The translations under genes were made by a program, and so were the position numbers. This document shows positions 11,090-22,329 of a DNA stretch of 64,000 bases, piece by piece; position 1 is the stretch's first letter; every line of letters begins with the position of its first letter. The notes beneath the pieces are model-generated. The model worked only from the letters and a program-made list of their open reading frames with translations, was not told where the DNA came from and ran no database searches. The stretch is from the NCBI GenBank assembly GCA_019055375.1, contig JAHQIW010007161.1, forward strand, positions 1 to 64,000, given 5' to 3'. The DNA comes from Parelaphostrongylus tenuis. Lineage: Eukaryota > Nematoda > Chromadorea > Rhabditida > Metastrongylidae.

Positions 11090-11400
11090 AGCACTATTAG
11101 TGCTGTATAATCATAGACCTTTTACGAGCGACTGAAGCGGAAACAGTTCCGTTCTCTAGCACTTCCGTGTTGTTGCGATTTCGTGTTGTTGTAATATCTT
11201 GCCACAGCACTTCGCTGTTATAGCAGTTCCGTATTGCAGCAGTTCCATGTGAGAGCACTTTTATATTTTAGCACTTTCGTGTCGCTTTACTTTGCTTGCT
11301 AATTGACGTGCAATATCGCTGTAATATTCTCTCTACACTTTTAATACGGTGATTTACTAAGTTAACGATATTGAATATTGCAATCACGAAACCTTCTTAT
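11090..11400 (-). other. 'gcacttccgtgttgttgc' repeat array in the 5' flank
   Basis: A run of near-repeats of 'agcacttccgtgttgttgcaatttc' type (11155-11290) has a diverged match at 42545-42690 and shorter plus-strand matches ('aacacggaagtgct') at 48090-48120 and 53930-53970. It is in every readable 5' flank of the gene family at about 1-2 kb from the ATG. No coding signal is present. Confidence 0.5.
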
Positions 11401-11479
11401 CGAAGATCGTATGATCACAATTGTCCAACAACATTATTTTGTATGGCTTGCCATCATGTTCACATGCTGTGTCAATACC

Positions 11480-12130
11480 GTCAAGTGACTCGAGCGCTTC
11501 AGTAGACCATCCATTTTCCCCTTTCGCGTGAAAAAGAACCACAATGTATTTTTCCAACTTCGACGCATTTGTTGGGCATGAGCTCTTTCTTCTAGGTATT
11601 TCAGAGAAGATTGGTTGTCGTTAAGCGCATTATAGGTCCTTCTGACTTGATTAGCGACATTCTGGCGTACAGAACAGCGAATTTGATTCCGAATCGTTGA
11701 CGTAGTTCAGAACGTCAATTCTTTTCTACCATTTGAGAAATATGTGATACTCCTGCATGGACTTTTTGATTGCGCGTTCGAAATGCCAGTGATCTTTCAT
11801 CCTGATCAACTGCGAGCAGGTTCTCGAAGCACAAATTCATGTAAATATGACAGCTTAGACGAAAAGGTGAGATGAAGTCGGATGTTTTTCATTCCCTTTC
11901 TACATCCATGATGCTAGTGACCGCTTCGCAAGCTGCTAGCTCCATACTGGTCAGCTCTGAAGCTAGGAAGTTTATCACAATTACTTACCATCCCATAATA
12001 GCAAAACTTGAGCACTCAGAGCCAATCATTACGTCAAGAATGAATAGGAAATCAAAAGCAGTCCCTCGATCATTAGCACGCTGTGGGACGAAAAGTCCCA
12101 TACCGAGCAACATCAAATCTCTTCAGTTAC
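11480..12130 (-). pseudogene. RTE-type LINE relic, C-terminal part
   Basis: The minus strand translates with stops and shifts to pieces matching the end of the RTE polyprotein seen intact at 61525-62268. Examples are the equivalent of QDERSLxxxERAV-KSM near 11780-11820 and HISQM...E followed by a shifted stretch ending LEERAHAQQMRRSW. A parallel copy lies at 42880-43460. It is 5'-truncated and non-functional. Confidence 0.55.
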
Positions 12131-12369
12131 TGTAATGGCAGCGTCACGCCCCCTTTAGAAAGGCCGCTAATCTCGTGGGAAGGCAAACTCCAGAGAGCAT
12201 GATGGATGCAGGGAGACAAACCCAAATGATTCTGAGAGAGCATTTTCATCGTGAAATGACACAACTTCATCAAAAAACTTTCTACAGAGATATTCTCAGC
12301 AACGAGAACATCTATATCTTCCATATTTCATCTACATTTCTTATCTTTAAACGACAAGATTACATCGCT

Positions 12370-12775
12370 AAATGATATCATAATGAAAATGACTCAAAAA
12401 GTGATAATGATTAAGCTTTCGAGAATGCTAGTGATTACGAAAGTGATAATAATTGCCGCCCTTTTGAACTGTATATGAGATCTGATAAGGGCACTTACAC
12501 AGTGCACTTCATTCAATGCATAGACATTGCATTGATCAGCAGTCAAACTTGTAGGTGGTAAAATGAATTATACTTTCATTCGATAATGATTGTGATAATA
12601 TTAATGATACTAATAATGACAATGGGAGTCAAAGCGATAATGACAATTATAGTGACAACGATAGTGAAAGTGATGTGATGACGATGACAATATGATAGTG
12701 GTAGTGATAATGATGGTACTAGTGACAGTGATAATGAAAGTGATTGATGAATGATAGTGATAAAGATCGTCATAA
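12370..12775. repeat. Simple repeat rich in GATAATGATAGTGA
   Basis: Two purine-rich low-complexity blocks (12370-12450 and 12580-12770) consist of irregular iterations of GATAATGATAGTGA-type units. The open frame on the minus strand here is only the translation of the repeat. Confidence 0.85.
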
Positions 12776-12789
12776 AGACCCACTTCTGA

Positions 12790-13660
12790 TGGATACGAAT
12801 TTGTAGACCCCTAGGCTTAGGTTTAGAGGAAAGTGTACGCCTCCGAACGAAAACTCGATTGAAAAGAAAGCTCCGTTCATCTCTTCGTTCTTTTCAAATG
12901 AGATTAATACAGCTATAGAACGCTGTTTGAAAAGAGCAGGTTTACAGCAATCGGTGGCTATTATTGAAATACTACCGAATACCGTAAGACGCCAATTAAT
13001 TCGCAGCCTCTTATATGACCGTCTCTGTATAATGAAAGATTGTAAAATATGTCCTAACGGCAGAGGCGGTGATTGCGTGAGCGTAGGTACAGTCTACCTA
13101 ATCTCTTGCAAAGCGTGTAGCGATACATATATTGGCGAAACGGGTAGGCCGCTCTATGTCCGCATAGAAGAACTTCTAGCTGACAAACTTCTTGATAGAC
13201 GAAACACTCCGCTAGGGATGCACAGAGAACAGAAACACGACGGAGTTGATTTTGTGATCCGAAGTCACCATCCTTGCGCAGGAACAAAATCAGCGCGGAA
13301 AATTTTGGAAGCGCTTTGGACTAACACCACCAATATAACTATAAACCGCAGAAAGGAATGCCTCGTTATCACTCATGATTTGAATCAGTATACAAGACTG
13401 TTGTTTTGGTTGGTAAGGTGCATTACGATTAGCCTATGTGCGCTCCTTCGGTGGTCTCCACTTGAATAATTCAGTGAAACACATGTAAAAGGCGGTGAGT
13501 ATGTTGAGAGTTGACTTTGTGCTTGACGCGATTGAAATCCAGGTCTGGTGATTTTTTTGAAGGAGTAATGGAGGCGTTTGACTGATTGGATTCGGACAAT
13601 TTGACCTTTCCAGGCTCTGAAGAAGGCGAATTGCCGAAACGTTAGCTGCCAAACACATAA
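12790..13660 (+). pseudogene. Penelope-like element fragment: zinc finger, GIY-YIG endonuclease and terminal repeat
   Basis: An open frame from 12927 to 13469 reads MKDCKICPNGRGGDC, then VYLISCKACSDTYIGETGRP and TPLGMHREQKH. This is the Cys-rich linker and GIY-YIG nuclease typical of Penelope-like retroelements. The same order occurs on the minus strand at 24180-23875. Upstream (12800-12926) is a decayed end of the reverse transcriptase. Downstream (13470-13660) is the pseudo-LTR with 'cctttccaggctctgaagaaggc'. The reverse transcriptase is missing, so the copy is 5'-truncated and dead, although the nuclease frame itself is open. Confidence 0.8.
13610..13655 (+). ncRNA. PLE pseudo-LTR hammerhead-like core
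   Basis: CTGAAGA (13617-13623), a GGC/GCC hairpin, and GAAAC (13636-13640) follow the hammerhead order CUGANGA - stem II - GAAA. Hammerhead motifs are known in Penelope-like pseudo-LTRs. One extra unpaired base lies between CTGAAGA and GGC, and stem III would be minimal, so activity is uncertain. Equivalent cores are at 23575-23600 (-), 35238-35262 (-) and, more diverged, at 28930-28960, 30625-30650, 44862-44880 and 60915-60945. Confidence 0.45.
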
Positions 13661-13679
13661 CATCTCGTGTTTAGCTTAG

Positions 13680-14130
13680 AGAAGAAAATCAGGAATTATC
13701 TCAATTCAACATATTTTGACAAAGCTATTTCTTTAGACCTTCAAAAACTACTCGGTAGATCCAATCTCACGGATTCCGATGATGTATCTGGTTTTTGAGA
13801 AGAACTTCTTTGCACCCTGAAACAGTCTGAAGAATTTCGGGTTTCTAGAATTTTGCAACTGAAAAAGCGCGGTGGTTTGTAGGTCATGTTGCGAAATCCC
13901 TATCCACATGCCGGCAAAGCACGCCGGTTTGGTGTTTATATTGCGCTGCGCAAAACTTAACATTCTTATGACTCTACAGCACAACATCAAGTGCTGTAAC
14001 AGTCATAAGAACGGCTGGAGTTTTGGTTTTGTCCGACTTGATAGTTCATCATGGATTGCATTGCCTGCTAAATATCCGGAGTGCGAAAAAAACTGTGATA
14101 ATTTTGTATTTTCTTATTTTCAACACTAGT
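13680..14130. repeat. Degenerate dispersed repeat (same family as 1-1130)
   Basis: This shares the block 'atgccggcaaagca...ttggtgtttatattgc' and 'aaaacttaacattctt' with 44350-44420, and other phrases with 57440-58300. It holds no coding content. Confidence 0.5.
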
Positions 14131-14219
14131 ATAGTTTTTTTTATCAATGCTGATGATTTTATTGTTTTATTCGTTTGAGTTCGGCTTAGAATCTGTTTTA
14201 TTCATGTGTCTATTTCCAG

Positions 14220-15010
14220 GTTTGCTCAAGTGATGGATCATAAAAATAAACGTATCGTAGTAGTTGAGTTGCATAAGACGGGAATGTAAACAGCTGACAT
14301 TGTTAGAATTAATGCGCTTCAATCAAAAAGGTCGTCCAAAAAGGTCGGACTATCTTGTTCACTCCCGAAAATATTCAGATAATCTGTTGCCAAGTTCAAC
14401 TAAATCTGGAGCTTTCGATATGCAAAATGGCTCGAAAAGTTCGGGAGTGGCGAGTGGAGCGTCCGAGACATTGTTAAAAATGAGTTGAAGCTGCGCAGTT
14501 ACACGATCGCTTGTGTTAACTTTCTGGATAAAAAGGTGAACGAAAAACTACCTTAAAAGGCTTGCCGAATGATATTTGGTGCTCGTTTGTCGAAGGTGCT
14601 TTTACGGATGAAGAGATATTCACGGTCGAACCACTCCGCAATCGCCAGAATCGACGTCACCTTTTCAAGAAGGGTCATCAGAAGCTCGAAGTAGCAAAAG
14701 CCATGTGCAGCAGTCATTGGCTGACCTCTATGAAGGTATGGGCCTGCATTTGTGCCACCGAAAAGATGCCGTTGGTCATCATCGAAAACATCAAAATCAA
14801 CTCTGCCAGCTACCAGCAGCAAGCATTAATAGGGGTACTAAAGCTTCGAACTACTCAACACTTTTGCACCGACGACTTACTCTTCAGCAGAACTGAGCTT
14901 CTGCGTAATCGGACCTTCTCAACGATTGCCATCTGCTGATAGCCGTTCTGTTGTTTTCCAGGCTTTCGACACAGGGCATTATTGGCCGTCGAACGCGACC
15001 GTTCTCAACC
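14220..15010 (+). pseudogene. mariner-family transposase relic
   Basis: Translation from the ATG at 14233 gives MDHKNKRIVVVELHKTGM, then a stop. Later pieces in different frames include VKNELKLRSYTIACVNFLDK, FTVEPLRNRQNRRHLFKKGH and VWACICATEKMPLVIIENIK, matching a nematode mariner transposase in order. At least four stops and frameshifts are present. A Tyr-Trp-Pro-Ser piece near 14970-14990 is where the third catalytic aspartate region would begin, but it is decayed. No terminal inverted repeats are evident. It is dead. Confidence 0.7.
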
Positions 15011-15279
15011 CAGTAGGGTTCTCTCTAATACAAGGAAACAAATGAGAAATTTATCTTATTCGCTGGTGAAGAACTTTTCATAGAAGTGTTTGTAACTATT
15101 AGAGAACTGAGTCTTGTGGCTACAATTCCACGTCCCGGTTCAAAACACCCTTTGTAACATTGTAACATTCAAATACAATAGTTCAATTATGTTTTATGAA
15201 ACTACGTGTTTTTTCCCTTATCTCGCTTATATTTTGCTGGGCAAAACTCCTCCTTTGCAGTGCTAGTACTCAAACTATA

Positions 15280-16960
15280 CCGCAAGCTTCGAAGGACTAA
15301 AAAACGTAGTTGCTTTTGTCTGAAGCTCTTATGATCTTTCGATCTCCTGTTGTCTTTCGATTTGAGTTTCAAACCTCGCCAGAGAGAGAGTTCTTTCTTC
15401 AGACTAATAATAGTTTTTCATAAGACTATTAGTAATCATCTGGTAGCGTAATGTTTCCCAATTCTAGCGAACTGCTTATTTTCTGGAAATACAGTTTAGC
15501 AAGAAAAATAAGATCGAGTTTTACATTTTTGGCAACTTGCATAGTGGCTATTCGACAAGGTGAGGACCGTAGCAGGAGGCGTAGTAGGGGTGGAGCGAGG
15601 CGGAACGATCGATATTTTGTTATTCAATTGAGATTTCAACTTCGCTTCGGAAGGAATCCTTGATAAAACGATTAACAAAGATACTACGAAATTTCCTCTA
15701 GACATTGATTTGCTTTACGGCTTTCAGTGACTTACACGCGTGATAAAATTGGAGGTAAAGGAGAGTGTGAAACATAATTTTTGACTTGAGTGCTACAGCG
15801 TTGTGAAAGGCTGCTTTAAAAAGCCGGCAGCGTGGGACTAAAGTCTCAAGTCTCAGCTTTTGAATGGTCACTAGCATTCCCCTGAAAAATTTCTCTCCAG
15901 AGAATGAGATCGGTTCCTCATTTGTTCCCTCCTAATCGGAACGAACCTCCAGTAGATTGCACTTTGTGATGCATATTGGAGGAAGAGTACTCGGCTATCT
16001 GCCGTACTAGCGTAGACGCGCTTGAAACGGCTTTGACATGCATTTGGGACGAAATTACGGTGAAAAGTATCGATGTAAATGTGTAAAATGTCAGAGAAGG
16101 CAATCTTGAGGATTTGTTACAACCTTTTTGGGTTCTTTTCGGTTGTCCGGAAAAAAGTGAATAATCGGGCCCATTCACTGGACAAGACATAAGAGTATTA
16201 GCAAGCATTCGGCTTATGAAGCCTTCAGAATAAAGAGTGTTTCACTAGCACCATGCGGTTTTTTTTAATTTCGCTGCACAAAATTCCTTCTATAGACTAC
16301 TTTTACTCCTTTGATATCGCAAGTCTTGAAGAACTTAGAAATTTGTCTGTTTTTCAAAAAAAGCACCTTCAATGGAGCTGTTGCAAAAAGAAAGCATTTG
16401 GGTTTCACAGGCGCATATTCCGCTCCGGACACAACTCTTTTTTGGGCTATCAGTAATTATTCGATAGCGTAAGATTTAGCGGTTTCACAGTGTGCTTTAT
16501 TATTGAAAGACCGCTTTGCTGCGATGTATCAGGAAAAATAAAAGTGATTCACATACTCGGGATGTGCTTTTTGACCGATCTATGGACTGCGCGATGGGGG
16601 TCGGTCTCGATGGCCTAATACGTTAGACATACTTGTGGGGTACAAATTTTGCTTTTTAATTTGGAATTTTTTTCCCGCTTTAAAAAAACTTTATATAAAC
16701 GGATGACTTAGGTGCAACAAGATTTTGTTTACACGTTCATAGGCTTTTCGTGATTCCGGCGAATTATACGTTTGATGAAAATGAAGGAGGGAGGAGAGTG
16801 TATAACGCAATTTTATTATGAACGTTACATCGTCATGAAAGGGTCTTCCCGAAAAAAGGCCACGTTTTGCGCTAGCCAGAGATTTAAGCTTTCGAATGAT
16901 CACTAACGCTTTCATGAAAATTTCTTATTCAGCGAACAGAGCAGATTATTCATTTGTCTT
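15280..16960. repeat. Two diverged copies of a dispersed repeat
   Basis: The order 'tattagtaatcatctggtagcgtaatg' ... 'gagagtgt' ... 'gaatggtcactagc' ... 'cctcatttgt' in 15420-15930 is repeated in diverged form at 16445-16960 ('tatcagtaattattcgatagcgtaag', 'gagagtgt', 'gaatgatcactaacg', 'attcatttgt'). I see no gene here. The open frames are not conserved between the two copies. Confidence 0.45.
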
Positions 16961-17319
16961 CGAATAACCATAGAAAATACATTATTATTTATTATTATAA
17001 TTGCTGATCCAATAGACGTAACTAGTCCTTCATCTCGGCGGATTTATTTACTTATACAATATTTTTTTGCTGTAGAAATATGTGAAAAAATTATCAAAAG
17101 TTTTTTTCCACCGTGTATTCTTTTCCAACTAGGTTTTTAATGGTCAGTTGTGAAGCAACGCGCAAGCATTTTCTTATGTTATTGATCGAAAAACTTCTCC
17201 TTGCAAAAGCTTATTTGCAAATATCTGTTGCTTTTTTAAGATAGTTTGTCCGTTTAGTGCTATTATAGTGTTGCAATAAATAACGGCCAAAAAAATGTTT
17301 GCTTCAGATACATTCCAGT
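16961..17319. other. 3' flank of copy C, no gene
   Basis: This is the AT-rich 3' region of copy C. It includes 'tagtgttgcaataaataacgg' (17267-17287), equivalent to the AATAAA context after copies B and G. Confidence 0.4.
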
Positions 17320-19050
17320 TCAATTTCCGCAGACAGTGGCAACTGCCGAGAGGAAATGCGATCCAAATGGACGCAGTGCCAACATTCGAATTGCTTGATT
17401 CACTACACCTTGCCACATTGTTTATGAGCAACTTGCCATGATAATGTTCGTGGTCTGTAGACAGCCCTTTCTTAACCTAGCGAAGTTATATAAAAGGGAG
17501 AATGTAATTCAGACCAAGAAAGATCACGAAACTGTCAAGGGTGGGCCGGACACAGGTGTTATCATCACTTTCGATTCTGGGAGCGCTGGCACCGTACATA
17601 GGTGATCTTGTTGATCCATATCAAAGAAAACTGCTGTCACAGTGTTGTCCATTATGATGGAACACATTTCCATCATGTTGACTCCAATACTCTATGAGGC
17701 TTAAGAAGACTTATTTTCTAACAAGGTAAAAATTGAAAACAGCTTTGAGCACAGATTTTCTGTTATTACTCGTGCCATTTGAACCATTACCTGGAACACT
17801 GAGAATGCACCATTCTCAAGAAATGATACAAAATTTGGTATTACAGTTGTATTTTTTCCAAAGATTAATAAAGATAGCCGTATTTGTTTTTATGTGTTAT
17901 ATTTCTGCTCTAAATCCTTCAAAAACTAAAGATGGAACACCCACTCGTATATGAGTTCCCTACACCAAAACGCACTTTCGGGCACATCAGTAGTGAGTAA
18001 GTGACTGTTACAGTAAGTTGACTCAAGATGGTCAAGTTGACAGCATCAGGTAAAAGTGCTCTTCGAGCTTGGCTTTCAAGAACGTCAAGGATCTAAATAA
18101 CGAATCTACTTCTAGCACGAAGAATTTGCTTCAAATTGCTTTTACTAAAATTATGTGAAGTGATGTAAGTCATATCGATACTAAGAGGCTGACGTAATGT
18201 CAGAGTATTGTAAATCACTTCCCACACCTCTTCAGATATCGAAAAAATGTGATAACACTTGAAATGTAAGAGTCGCACATTAATGCCTACATAAAAGGAC
18301 GTTCTGCAAATTGCCTAGCTCCTGCCTTACTGTTAGCAATACCAGGAACTTGGATCGGAACATCGGTTGCAGTGGAAAAAACCATGGCAGCAAGCAAAGT
18401 GAAGTCAGTGACAGTGAAGTTTCTGGGGTTCCATGCAGTAAAAATCTTCAGTTTTCACTGTAAGACAATCTAAAAATGATTAGTCGTAATCTGACAGCAT
18501 ATGTGTAAGCCTCTGGTGAGGTCTGATATAACAACTGTCAGTCTTAGATGTATGTTTCAGCCTTTCAGCCTCACTAGTAAGAAGACGTCTTTTAGTTCAG
18601 CCAATCCCTTGTAGGGTAGTATACTCTCCACATATGAAGGAATCGACTTCGAACATGTTATGAGGCATGTAAATGGCTAATAAAAGGCTTAAAATATGTA
18701 ACCAGATAATGCAGTTTTAAGAGAGTTTTCAAGAACAGTCGAATATAAAGGTGAACTACCATATTTAACGAAATTTTACTTTTTTATTCAAAAATTGAAA
18801 TAGTGCATCAAAGGGCTCAGTCGTGACAGCTTGAGAGTGCTGATGAAATGTTAGGTTATTATATTCGTTGTGATCAGAGTCATGAATTTCTGTCCAAAAC
18901 TGAAAATATCCGTAATGCCATTAGTAATCTTCTATTCGTTACTTTGGACTGCAGGCACCACTCCGCATCCAAACACGGCCAAAATTGTGGCCAGCAGCGA
19001 AAATATAAAGGGATTGGAACGTCTCACCTTGTTTTAGGAAAAACGATTTT
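17320..19050 (-). pseudogene. Secreted five-exon family protein, copy C (broken)
   Basis: Exon positions in gene order are about 18943-19050, about 18289-18433, 17945-18092, 17515-17681 and 17320-17454. Exon 3 is fully open (ALLPDAVNLTILSQLTVTV). Lesions are many. Exon 1 has lost both possible start codons and contains TGA. The acceptor before exon 2 is AT instead of AG. The exon 2 end and donor are missing. Exon 4 has TGA in place of the glycine of ISGSLS. Exon 5 has TAA after MASCS. Intron 1 has taken up part of the palindromic repeat (18480-18720). It is a clear pseudogene. Confidence 0.85.
18480..18720 (-). repeat. Half-copy of the hammerhead-bearing palindromic repeat, decayed
   Basis: Within intron 1 of copy C the segment shows 'gtttcag...tcactagtaag...ttcagccaatccc', the order seen in intact arms. 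The CTGATGA core reads CTAGTGA here, so the ribozyme is lost. Confidence 0.5.
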
Positions 19051-19320
19051 TGCTTTCTAAAGGCTAGGAGATATTCAAATTCAACTGTGGGCAAGTTTAC
19101 ATTTTCTGCATCAGATCATTCACGAGGAAGCAGCAAAACTGCCACCTGACAGTTATACGTGATTGACACCATTTTGGGGCTAATAAAGTTGCAAGAGCTT
19201 CAGAGATTCCCAATTCCCTCAACTCAAAGCAATACTTTTGCTATCGATCGCTCTTTTACAGGCCCACTCAAAACGAAATAATCTGATAAGGATATGAAAT
19301 GTTTTGAGGCGATAGGTCTA

Positions 19321-19367
19321 GTGCTATATATGCCTATTTCATCCAATTGGGACTCATCAGTGGCATC
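19321..19367 (-). ncRNA. Hammerhead-like motif, weak stem III
   Basis: On the minus strand CUGAUGA (19354-19360) is intact. Stem II is GUCC/GGAU with one wobble, followed by GAAAU (19336-19340). Stem III and the cleavage triplet have decayed to AU-rich sequence. UAGCAC (19321-19326) is kept but its partner has changed. Confidence 0.45.
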
Positions 19368-19681
19368 CTTCCTCGGGTTCCATCGATCCCTTGAGGCCAA
19401 ATAATCCTCTAAAACAATCGACTTTGAGTCGAAAATAATCACCTTAAGTCGGATGACGGTATTACCTAGCGTTGTGGTGACCGGCAGTTGTGTTTTGCGC
19501 GGGTCTGTAAAAGAGCGGTCGATAGCAAAGGAATGATTCATCATAAAAGCCGCAAGCTCGACTGCTGGTCACTACAACGTCAGGTAATGCCATCATCCGA
19601 CTCTGAGTGATCGATTCTTACTCGGCTTCAGTTCCTTTAGAGGATTATTTAGCCTTAAGGGACTGATGGAGCAGAGGGAGG

Positions 19682-19729
19682 GTGCTATTGATGGGTCCCA
19701 ATAGGACGAAGTAGGCGCCAATATAGCAC
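19682..19729 (+). ncRNA. Hammerhead-like motif, damaged core
   Basis: Stem I GUGCUA (19682-19687) and UAGCAC (19724-19729) pair perfectly, and stem II GUCC/GGAC is perfect. The core reads UUGAUGG (consensus CUGANGA) and GAAGU (consensus GAAAC), so it is probably inactive. Confidence 0.45.
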
Positions 19730-20149
19730 TAAACCTATCGGCTCAAAAACATGTCATATCCTTATCAAAGTAAAACTTTCAAAGTACATATGGTAGATTC
19801 TACTAGAGCACGGAAACATCGGTTAGTGGTGTAAAAGACTTGCCAAATGTGAATGACAATCAGCTGCGTAGAACGGAACACTTGAACAGTTGCAATTGAT
19901 GCGCCAATTTTTAACGTAGCGTAGCCGTAACTTAGTTCACTCCTCCTAATTTCTGATGCTACGTGATGAAATCACGACTTTCCTAAAAATAATATACTCA
20001 TTATCGAAAAAGCGCCGAAATCACAAGCTCACTCTTGTGGAAGGTCTGCAGAAGCAGATGCAGACTCATAGAAACGAACTATACTATCTTTTGGGTAACA
20101 TATTTTACTGAAAAGCAGAGATTATGTCTGATAAACACTCGTATTTGCA

Positions 20150-20640
20150 TTGTCCTTTTCCATTCAGTGCGTCTACGAAATATTCTTCATTGATGGAAAG
20201 GCCGACTAATATCCGAAACTAGAAAGATAACCCTACAGGATACTTTTCAAGGATTCAAAAACAGGCGGAAACATACATGTCACCAATCTATCACCAAAAT
20301 CACGAACCAAAATGGGAAACCGCATCAGAATTAGTGTTAGAAGAGACAACTACATGAGGGCATTATATTTGTTGTGAGCAGAATAATCCTACATTTTGAT
20401 GAGTTTGCCAATGAATCGAAATGGGAAAACACAGTCGACATTGATAAGAACGCAAGTGAGGTGACGCTGAGCAGAAGTTTTCTTTCTCACCTTGTTTGTT
20501 TTCAAGTTTTTCATCACGATGATTATCTATGGGGCTCCCTCAACTCTCGCAGTCGTAACGTACAAATAAACTAAGATTTGTTTTTGCACATTTCGAATAG
20601 CAAAGTCGCTTTTCATTGTGCAATGGTTTCAAATTCTTTG
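20150..20640 (-). other. 5' flank of copy C (conserved block)
   Basis: The 'gacgctgagcagaagttttctttctcaccttg' block at 20462-20495 is the counterpart of 10512-10530, 40860-40890 and 42290-42320. There is no supported gene. The plus-strand open frame is not conserved in its counterparts. Confidence 0.45.
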
Positions 20641-20723
20641 ATGAGTTATCTCGCTGCTAGAAATTGGAGGACTAATCTGAAATATCCGAAGAGTGATTAT
20701 CATACATTGAGTTATGAATTCAA

Positions 20724-21137
20724 CTGATGCAATATTAATCAATCAGAATTCATTTATTCAAGCGTTTGTTTCGGTGGTATGATCTTGTAGTATACCCAAT
20801 AATGTGGAGTGTTGTGCAAAAACATTTGCATCAGCCGGCATTCGAACTCAGATCTTACTCTTTATGTTAGCGTATAGCGAACAAGCGGTTAAATATCCTA
20901 CTGATTATTGATACCCAATATCTGTCAGCATAAGTAGGTTTAATGCCGATAACGGCTGCCTCGCCAGACCGTAGACGGTTGGCTGTTGACAGATAACGCG
21001 TTTGTAGCGTAAAAAGAGTGCTGTGCAAAACGAGTGTCGATGGTGCAACGGTCAGCATACGCTTCCGGAAATAGTGAAATCTAGGTTCAAATCCCGGCTG
21101 ACGCAAATGTTTTGGTACAGTACTCCACATTATTGAC
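20724..21137. mobile_element. tRNA-derived SINE-like element (family 2), head-to-head palindromic copy
   Basis: The right half (20905-21137) starts acccaatatctgtcagca, has a TATCTGTCA...TGACAGATA hairpin, then a tRNA-like part (about 21046-21104). That part has A box TGGTGCAACGG, B box GGTTCAAATCC, D stem GTGC/GCAT and 3' acceptor CTGACGC. The left half (20795-20900) is an inverted, shortened copy. Outer sequence to 20724 recurs at 50640-50700 in inverse. Pol III promoter boxes are thus present in the arms. Confidence 0.65.
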
Positions 21138-21149
21138 TCAGTATTCTAA

Positions 21150-22300
21150 GCTCTTAAAGTTACTAAAGATAACCACTAAAAACAACATTTTCAAAACATA
21201 TATTGCCGTGTTTTATGAGAGGGAAAACTGCGATCAATGCTGTTCCAGTATTTTCGCTGGTGATTAATAGTAGCACTCATTCTCAAGTTCACATAATTAC
21301 TATTCGGCAAACGATGAATCGCTTTCGAACTTTGAAGAGCTTTTCATTGAAGGCTATACCTACAACGAATTGTCTAATCTCCTAAAAGACATTTCCTTCC
21401 TAGTGAGACTTCTAACCGAGCAATGTGCGACATAAAGTGTGAAGCAGAAAATTTCACTCCTCCCGAAGATTAGTGCGACTTGCACGGCTTCGGCCGCAAA
21501 AAATGCCGTTTTGTTCATTCCTCAATACCAAATCATAAGTACTGCGAATGCTGTTTGATTATAGACCCTGTTAAGTGAGTGATGATGAAAGAGACACTTT
21601 TATTTTGTTTCAGTTGAACTGATAATCAACGAACAGTTTTGCTATACTGTCCACTCTGCACCTTCACTCGTCGTCAGTAATGAGAGCTTCATAAACTGAG
21701 ATCCAATTCACTGAATGCTGTACTACTTTTTGCTGTTGTCGTCCATTGGCGAAAAGCCGGAATCGCGCTTTTCTCTTTTTTGTAAGGCGTAGAAATATTT
21801 GCTCTGGGATGCTTTTTTGGATGAAAAATTTTCTAAATGCCCCTAAAAGCCTAGGACTGATTTGGACGAATTTATCGCTGATTGAAAGAAAACTATGCTT
21901 CGCACTTTTGAGATGATCTTTCCGAGACATTTGCAGAAAAAAATAGACCACCGAACTGCTACATAGATTAGATGAGACTCCATTATAAACCGAGGTGATG
22001 GTGCGATCAACACTTTTTTTCGCTGTTATGCTCCCAATACCCAACGTACAGCTTTCTGAGTTCTCATAGCGCTTTCTAATATGAGCTTAGCAGTTACTTT
22101 CTAAGGGAAGAAGAGGAGCTTACTCGTTGGAGGCGGTTACCAACCAGCTCCGAGCGCACTTTCTGGCCATTTGTTAGCAGAATTTTCGCCATTATAACCA
22201 TTCTTCATGAGCTTAACTGAAATAGCACAATACTTCGAGAATGCCACCATCGCCGTGAAGAGAGTGGAATGCGCAAGGTGAAATCAGTGAGCCAAAATTA
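21150..22300. other. Unassigned region with a 126-codon open frame (21664-22044, minus)
   Basis: The minus-strand frame at 21664-22044 is lysine/serine-rich with no signal peptide and no recognised domain. The plus strand of the same region also gives broken protein-like stretches (for example IPTTNCL near 21360 and EKPESRFSLF near 21750), so an old transposase could be hidden here. I cannot name it. Confidence 0.25.
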
Positions 22301-22329
22301 GTCGCTCCACCTTCCAGGTCATCTTATAA

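Larger units (their letters stand above)
9480..12120. repeat. Segmental duplication, partner of 41290-43460
   Basis: From exon 1 of copy B through its 5' flank to an RTE relic, the sequence can be followed alongside 41290-43460 in the same order and orientation. Shared landmarks are tcatacactttcaaaactga (9491) with tcatacattttcaagactga (41305), the CCGGCCGG exon-1 end, ttgattaacagatacgaa, 'ttgacgtgcaatatcgct' (11302 / 42711), 'cttcttatcgaagatc' and the RTE tail. The copies differ by many substitutions and small indels. The duplication therefore took the exon 1 region, its flank and an already inserted retrotransposon together. Confidence 0.75.
19250..19790. mobile_element. Palindromic repeat with two hammerhead-like motifs, copy 2
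   Basis: The left arm (about 19285-19490) and right arm (about 19560-19775) are inverted. They share outer 'atgttttgagg-gatagg' / 'cctatcggctcaaaaacatg', the 'taatcctctaaa' / 'tttagaggatta' block and 'gtggtgaccggcagt' / 'actgctggtcactac' at the centre. A short spacer (19490-19560) carries 'agagcggtcgatagcaaa'. There is no coding sequence. Confidence 0.75.

Noticed and set aside
12576..12773. Minus-strand frame rich in I, S, L, V, T
   Set aside because: It is a translation of the GATAATGATAGT simple repeat.
13385..13663. Overlapping minus-strand frames of 74-92 codons
   Set aside because: They are antisense to the PLE pseudo-LTR and nuclease end and have no recognised content.
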